In this document: in pieces, positions 57,895 through 64,000 of the stretch
Numbering within the stretch: position 1 is the first letter of the stretch
Layout: each line of letters opens with the position of its first letter
Origin: Triops longicaudatus
Taxonomy: Eukaryota > Arthropoda > Branchiopoda > Notostraca > Triopsidae
Length of the DNA stretch: 64,000 nt
Direction of reading: 5' to 3'
NCBI GenBank assembly: GCA_022885665.1
Contig: JAGQDJ010000112.1
Location: 480,163 to 544,162, forward strand
Notes under the pieces: model-generated
Told to the model about the DNA's origin: nothing
The model's database searches: none
What the model saw: the letters and a program-made list of their open reading frames with translations, nothing else
Translations under genes and position numbers: made by a program

Positions 57895-60848
57895 ATGGCA
57901 AACGTAACACCGTTTGAAACTTTACGTTCCCAGCTTTCAGTAAGCTTTATAATACATTGCTCCTTATTTTATGCCCTTATATTATTCAGAAAATGTCAAT
58001 TTGGAATTTTGTGCTTTCAGAAAGACTTATCACCGTGCGTCGAGGCGGGTAACATTGAAACGTTTAGCAAAACCCTGAAAAGCGCCAAATATTTGTAACT
58101 AATTTTATTTGTTTTCCAAGAAACGACTAAATTATTAGCTTAGTGTACATATTCTTAGCGAAACGGATAAGAAAGCAGTAGCGGACCAAGTTTTCCGCGA
58201 TGAAGCCATGCGACTTTTATCAGAGCCAAACACGGACTCGTCTGCGACAGCGGGGCAAGACATGCTAAATTATGAACGACTTGTTCAACTGTGCTGCGAT
58301 GCTGCCGTGAGTGAGTCTTGCTCACCGACAATGCCGGTTATTTTGCTATCCGATATATTCGACGCACTTACCCTTGACAAATGCGAAGCGCTCTTCTCCT
58401 GCGTCGAAACAAAAGTTTCTTTCTGGAAACAGGATACGTTCTTTGCGGCATGCAAGAATAACTTACTTCGGTTGTGCAATGGTATACAGCTTTGTTATGA
58501 TTGCTTCGGAGTCATACATCAGAACATATTATTCCAGATTTGCTTCGTCGCTTGTCTCGGTCCCAAAATACCGTTTTTTGCGGAAGAATTTTGTTATTCT
58601 TAGCCAAGTTTTTTCCATTCTCAGAACGCTCAGGTGACAATTCATACACTATACGTCTACCAAATATGCATGAAGTGAATGATTTTCAATTACAGGCCTA
58701 AACATTATCAGCGAGTTCAACCTGGATAATGTGACGTCATTCGGCTCTCAAGAAGACGGTGATGGAGAAGCCCATACTAGCTTAGATGATAGTATTGATG
58801 AGGATCCTAGGGAGAAGAAGAAGTTGTTTCCAAGTTTATGATAAACTTAATGAAAATACTTAAAAATACTTTTCTTGATTAAAGGTTCCGCGTGGATTAC
58901 AATTTCTATAGAAAATTCTGGGCACTGCAAGACTTTTTTCGCAACCCCAATCAGTGTTACAGTAAAGCGCCTTGGAAATCTTTTGCGATAGTAATTTGCT
59001 TCAAGAAACCTTTATTACTCCCTTTCTTACCTTTCGTTTCTTGTCGTTCAAGTATTCGGCTGACGTCTTAAGCGCTTTCCTGAGCTACAAGCTTGACCAA
59101 CGTCAACAACAAAAACAAAAAAAGGCCATTCGTGCCATGAATCTGGAAGGCGGACAGGCGACCACTCAGCATTACTTTGCGAAATATCTTACCAACCAAC
59201 GGTTGCTTGAGCTGCAACTGGGGGACTCGAACTTTCGACGATATGTTCTTTTGCAATTCCTTATTCTTTTCCAATACCTGGAGTGCAGTGTCAAGTTTAA
59301 GCAGTAAAGCATTATTTTTTTTTTTTTACGTCAGCATGGACGCAGTCAGCTTTTAAGTCAATTTTTGTAGGGATAATCAAAAGCTGAACGAAGAACAAAG
59401 CCAGTGGGTCAAAGACACGCAAGAAAAGATCTATTCCCTTCTGGAAGATACTCCCCCTGATGGGCCAGCTTTTGCGAAAAGTGTTCAGCACATCTTGAAA
59501 GTAAGTTTCCGAGAGATATTAACATTCCTTTATGCGTATTACACCCACTACAGAGAGAGGAGTTGTGGAGTAATTGGAAAAATGAAGGTTGTCAAGAATT
59601 TCGCGCTGCCAAACCACCTGTAGAATTGGTTGATGAAAGCAGCGAAAAAAAGAAACCACGTCGACGTTTGAAACGCAAAGTGGGTGATCAAATAAAGGAT
59701 GCAGTGGCCCGGAAGAAAGTCCTGATGGGAAAGTGAGTTTAACTTCTCTTTCTGCTTTACCGGAAATCTAATAACTTCACATAGTGACCTTTCACCTGTA
59801 TTATATTTACTTAACCATATACATGGATTTGTTATGTTTCTGCTAGATATTTCTGTTGTAAAACTTTTTTCTATTTGTATCTTTTAACAGTATCATACAT
59901 TTGTCTTATTAGCGCGGAGCTGACAAGATTATGGAATTTGTGCCCTGATAACATGCAAGCTTGTCGATCTAAAGAACGCGATTTTCTCCCTTTGATGGAA
60001 GAGCATTTTGCTGAAGCTATTGAACAAGCTGATCCAAGCAAGCAAATTGAGCCGACTTACAAGTGAAGACTTTCGAGAACAATAGGGGTTCATTTAATTT
60101 TTTCTATTATTAGACTTGTGAGTAATAGTAATTACGCCTGGCGGGCTCTGAGGCTATTGGCCCGGAAAACGCCTCACTTTTTCACGCAAGGGAACACTCA
60201 AATATCCAAGTTGCCAGATTATCTAGAAAACCTTATAAAAAAAGTTGCAAAGGAATTTCCGGTAACGTGTTTAGTCTTTTGATGAATTCGTTTTTGAAAT
60301 TCATATATTTCTTGTAGCAAAACCACTCGATTGCAACGAAAGTCGAGCCTGAGGAACCAGAACTAGAGCAAATAGATGCTATGCCCGCGGAAACTGAAGA
60401 TTTAGCCAGCAAGGAGGAAGAAACTCGCAATGAAGGTAAGGTTTCTTGGATCCATGTCCGAATAAAATAATTCTGAGAAAAATTACATAGATGAGGAAAT
60501 GGAAGAAACCAAAAAGATTAAAGTTGAGCTATGCACATTAGACCAGTTGTCAGAACTGGCCAAAAGATTGGGCAATGAATGGAAGAGATTGGGTCCTAAA
60601 CTCGGTTTCCGCGTGGACGAAGTAAGTTTCTTTTTCGATGAAAGACTGTCTTCTTCAGGTACCGAACTTTTTCTTTCGTATAGATTGAGTACTTCGAGTC
60701 CGAAAATCCCACCCCCGAATCGCAGGCTAAGAATATGTTGCAAATTTGGCTAGAAAACGAAGGTGACGATGCGACGCCTGACAATTTATTGTATACTTTG
60801 GAAGGACTCGGCTTGAAGCAACTTTCTGACGGGATTTTTCCTACCTAA
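57895..60848 (+). CDS. THOC1: THO complex subunit 1 (Hpr1 homologue)
   Basis: Core subunit of the nuclear THO/TREX complex coupling transcription to mRNA export. Exons: 57895-57939, 58021-58094, 58159-58481, 58538-58633, 58696-58822, 58885-58990, 59053-59303, 59371-59500, 59554-59732, 59913-60062, 60114-60261, 60318-60435, 60491-60621, 60684-60848, giving 680 residues (human 657). Family blocks: VDYNFYRKFWALQDFFRNP, YFAKYLTNQRLLELQLGDSN, LFQYLECSVKFK, WSNWKNEGC, ELTRLWNLCPDNMQACRS, EAIEQADPSK, NYAWRALRLLARKTPHFF. A Glu-rich linker leads to a C-terminal death domain about 590-675 (LAKRLGNEWKRLGPKLGF, TPDNLLYTLEGLGL). A basic KKKPRRRLKRK stretch may be an NLS. All introns are short (about 50-180 bp). 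Identification is certain. Confidence 0.97.
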
Positions 60849-60927
60849 CTTATGACTGCTAATTTTGTGAAATGAAGGAGTTTTGAATACTGTTCATTTT
60901 GATACCGTTGTGCTATATTATTATCCA

Positions 60928-61447
60928 TCAGTGGCACTTATCCGAGTATAATAAAGTACGAGTAAAAGAGATTAGCTTGCGTTGTGTGTTATTGTCATCC
61001 TTGGCCAATACTTGGTGTTGAACCGTATTAAACCATCGAGACAAGTGCAGGTACTTCTCTTTGGTTTGCAAAGGTAGGGACGCCTAAGCAATAGAGAAGG
61101 GAATGGTTTTAGTAATCGCATTTAACAAGCCTGTCTCGTTCACACGTTTCTTACGTAAGTATGGTAAAGCGCTGCAAGGATTTCCTCATCAACTCTTGTG
61201 ACCCGATGGCCCGCGAAATAGGATTTATCAGCCAATGCGTTGTTGAGCTCCTGAGGATCAAGTTCAAAACGGTGTAATGCATAGTTTTCAATGCAGGTCT
61301 GTTAAAATTTTAAGTTAGATTCACCTGCAATACAGAAGAGGAGAGTGTCTGTTCCTGAGGATCAAATGGGTCCAAGTAAACTTTCTTATATTCTTTCCAT
61401 TGTCGAATCAGCGCTTGTTCTTCTAAGTTCGCAGCGTTTACGACCAT
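60928..61447 (-). CDS. EEF1E1: AIMP3/EEF1E1-like multisynthetase complex protein, apparently short
   Basis: GST-C-like auxiliary factor of the multi-aminoacyl-tRNA synthetase complex, linked in mammals to methionyl-tRNA synthetase and DNA-damage signalling. Exons on minus: 61325-61447, 61155-61250, 60928-61083, giving 124 residues. Matching blocks: LEEQALIRQWKEY, LNNALADKSYFAGH, QTKEKYLHLSRWFNTVQHQ, and an ending LLYSDKCH like the mammalian C-terminus. Spacing between QW.EY and the LADK block equals that of the human protein. The roughly 60-residue N-terminal domain is absent: an in-frame TAA lies 6 nt before the ATG. A possible acceptor (ACTTAG|AAGAACAAG) inside exon 1 would allow an unseen upstream exon. 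The second exon could instead begin at 61298, but that would leave a 26-bp intron. Convergent with THOC1; stop codons are 79 bp apart. Confidence 0.8.
60950..60955 (+). terminator. Candidate poly(A) signal of THOC1, inside the AIMP3-like last exon
   Basis: AATAAA on the plus strand 102 bp after the THOC1 stop. It lies opposite coding sequence of the convergent AIMP3-like gene (60928-61083), so the two transcripts probably overlap at their 3' ends. Confidence 0.65.
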
Positions 61448-64000
61448 TTTTGATTAGTTTCTCTTAGCTAATTTGTCTTCGCAAGTATTCTATCACAAAA
61501 TTTCGACACGTGAATTGATAAGTGCTGCCACCTGTTGAACAAAGCTAGCAAACCGCTTAGTTCTGGGCGCGCGAATTTAAATGAACGCCCGTGTAACGAA
61601 AACCAACGATTGCATGTGAATGCATTTTGCCTTTAGCGAGAAATTGTTTCCTGTTTGCTCGTTACGAGTTGGTTTTATTTGGAATATTGCGTGAAGTAAG
61701 TAGATGTACGCTCATATTTTTACTTACTGTAATAATTTACGGTAAGAAACGTGTGCCTTTTACAGTAAAATTCAAAGAGGTTTTGGCAGGTATCGTAATC
61801 GTACATATGAAGACTGTCCCCCTTTTTCGAGGTGGGTTTTATAAATTTCATTCTTTTTCATTGGACACGCCTCAAGTATAATGATCCTGTCACTCTTTCT
61901 GCTAGATGTATCATTTTCTACGGTGAAGTATGTCTGCTGAGATCGAGCAAAAATATTTCCTATTCAGAGCACAGCTGGATTTCTAAACTGCTAAAAGGGG
62001 GAATCCCAAAAAGGTTTTACTTTCTATATTCTATGCTGGTCCCTATCTCTCCCCCGAAAACCAAATCAGATGGTGGTATGCTGGGTACAAAAGTTTTGAC
62101 TTGGTTTCACCCTGCAGCTACTGAATGCCGTGATCTTTCAGACAAGGGTTTGCATGGCAAGCTATGGCATGTTGTTGCGCCCCCTTTTTTCCTCCCTTTA
62201 CTCTTTACCTTTCTCTACCGCCAAACCCTGACAAACTTTCATGTCCCCTTGCCCTTTACCATGCCTCATAAAATATAGCAGACACTTGGGATTTTTGGCT
62301 GAGCATGCAAAATTTTGTTCAGCCCAACGAATACGCCTTCTTCCTTCTACTACGTGTAACAAACGACTTTCTCGCCTATTCGTTTCGACGACTGCCTTCA
62401 CTGTGTTCTGCGTAACACGAGGCCTATGGGTGTCAAAATGTGATCTGAAAGAGTCGCTTTTGTTTATTGTTCTTTGAATTGCCTTGTCGGACCGTGTTGC
62501 ATTTCGCTGACTGGGCTTCGTTCTTCTTGTCTGATACTGGCTATCATTTTTCGAGTTCTTTGGATATCAAATGGTGGCGGAAGGTGCAATACCCCCGATA
62601 GGGAATGCTGGAGGCGAAGCCAATCCAATTAACATAACAACAAAAAACTTCCTAATTTCCATTTTGTATTGTGTAACAAAATGGATGACACAAACAGTAA
62701 CGATAACGGTAATGGCTGTGTAGGAAACGCCCTTTTTAGAAGGGTTGCAAATCAAATAGAAGGAAACAATGTTAAACGAGAAGCGAAATCAACAACTTCC
62801 GGAATTTACGGGACTCCGTTTTTGCACTTGTGGGGTTTAACGACGTTGGAAATCGGGCTAAATATGATGGACCTGGCTTAAACAAAAAGGGTGGCAAATA
62901 AAAGCCGAATTCCTGTCACGTGGGCAGATTGGAAGGTAGTAACAGGGATCGTTGATCATGTCACTGCTTATTTCACCTTCTTGGAATGCCGAAGGTGCTG
63001 TTAGATTGGTTACGGTGGACCGAGGGACCATTCCTTTGCTTCGTTAAGCTCAGACCAAGATAGCCACCTTAAGCCTTAAGGTGAAAATATAGTCCGAAGT
63101 AGGTAGGTCCTTTGTGGTGTCTACGTCAGATCCGGTGGCTACATCCTTCTAGGTTACGGTGGTCGCAATCATACAGCAAGAGCAAACATGACTTCGCCAC
63201 CTTTCGAAGTCTTGGCGCGCGTCATCGTGAGTCATCCTCGATGGACTTCCTGCTGGTAGGGTATCTTGTCATATTTTTCATGACACATATGTGCCAGTGC
63301 ACTACTCGACTGGAGTACCAAAACCCTACGTCATTTACATCTGTTGGTGCCTAATCTACCCCTTTTCTTAGTAAATCTTATCACTCTTCTCTTTGTAAAA
63401 ACTGTTCTGTGCAATATGATGGCAAAAAATCGTGCAAAAGAAAGCACTAATGACTTTTCCAAACTTTGTTGCTCATCCATCAAAAACAAGTTGTACAATT
63501 TCGACAGTCGAAGGATGTGACTTTTTCCTTGCATGTAATCATAAACCTGTGTGAAAACCGATTTTTTTGCCTGGATTTTACTTCCCAAAGGCACTGTGGG
63601 GCGCGCGAGTTCCTGACGTTTTGCCGCGTTTCGGCCGAGTTCCCCTTGGCCCGTAGACTCTTGTTAGTCGTTGGCGTGGCATTAGTGAGTGAGGTTGTCT
63701 TACAGGGTCAGACCCTTGATAGCTATCCGCTGGCCCATTGGCAATTGTGAAGCTCAGTGAGCAGCTGTTCCAAGTGTTTTCTGCCAGTTCTTACACCCTC
63801 GGATTTATTTACGGATACGAATTACTCAGAAACAAAGCCTTTTTCGGTAAGCCTTAATTTAATTAATGTGCTCTTCTTACCTCTTTCTTTGTATTATTCT
63901 AAGAGGTTTCACATGAATTTTTGTATGAAAAGGGGAAAAGTCAAAGGCTCAAATATAACCTTAAGAAGAAGCGCGAGAAAATAAGGTTTTGAAGATGTTG
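61448..64000. other. Right-end region without recognised gene
   Basis: About 2.5 kb. It should include the AIMP3-like promoter next to 61448. Open frames (largest 61832-62278 plus, 148 codons; 63466-63750 plus, 94 codons) show no family resemblance or clear exon structure. A partial gene entering from the right cannot be excluded. Confidence 0.5.

Noticed and set aside
61299..61324. 26-bp intron option in the AIMP3-like gene, with exon 2 starting at 61298
   Set aside because: Too short to be spliced normally. An acceptor CCTCAG at 61251-61253 gives a 74-bp intron in the same phase and exactly matches family spacing.
61832..62278. 148-codon plus-strand open frame at the right end
   Set aside because: No recognisable domain, AT/pyrimidine-rich composition and no neighbouring exons; not supportable as a gene from sequence alone.

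Overview
This is eukaryotic nuclear DNA, almost certainly from an arthropod. Every protein gene but one is split by GT-AG introns, many only 50-110 bp long. There are tRNA genes with internal promoters and pol III T-tracts, and the gene set is animal: a chitin synthase with the EDR and QRRRW signatures, a synaptic RIM, a TOX HMG-box protein, and housekeeping genes. The chitin synthase reads closest to arthropod enzymes. I cannot fix the class or species from sequence alone. No bacterial genes, CRISPR arrays or recognisable transposon genes are seen.

Layout, left to right: (1) 20-6224, minus strand, a chitin synthase gene of 15 coding positions. Its C-terminus runs off the left edge, and it carries a tandem pair of equal-length homologous exons (1212-1517 and 795-1100). 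(2) 9117-13555, minus, importin beta-1 in 12 exons, including a small first exon at 13498-13555. (3) 16369-19717, minus, a tRNA-Ala(AGC) cluster: five copies in a 157-bp tandem array, two dispersed intact copies, one degenerate and one truncated copy. (4) 24438-28896, plus, a TOX-family HMG-box gene in 11 exons. (5) 30685-32018, plus, NDUFV2 (complex I 24-kDa subunit) in 6 exons. (6) 33927-50826, minus, RIM (Rab3-interacting active-zone scaffold) in 20 exons with zinc finger, PDZ, C2A and C2B. (7) 57068-61447, a compact trio: PSMG4 (minus) divergent from THOC1 (plus), which converges on an AIMP3/EEF1E1-like gene (minus). The last 2.5 kb shows no gene I can support.

The genes do not form one pathway; this is ordinary animal gene order. 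The compact right-hand trio probably shares a divergent promoter (PSMG4/THOC1) and overlapping 3' ends (THOC1/AIMP3). Exon structures were built by hand from reading frame, splice consensus, phase bookkeeping and remembered family sequence. In all eight genes the chosen exons keep an open frame across every junction.

The observations most worth following are the duplicated 306-nt exon pair in chitin synthase, the homogeneous tRNA-Ala array with decaying outliers, a 53-bp TOX intron whose retention would give an HMG-less protein, and the short AIMP3-like gene whose N-terminal domain is not visible.
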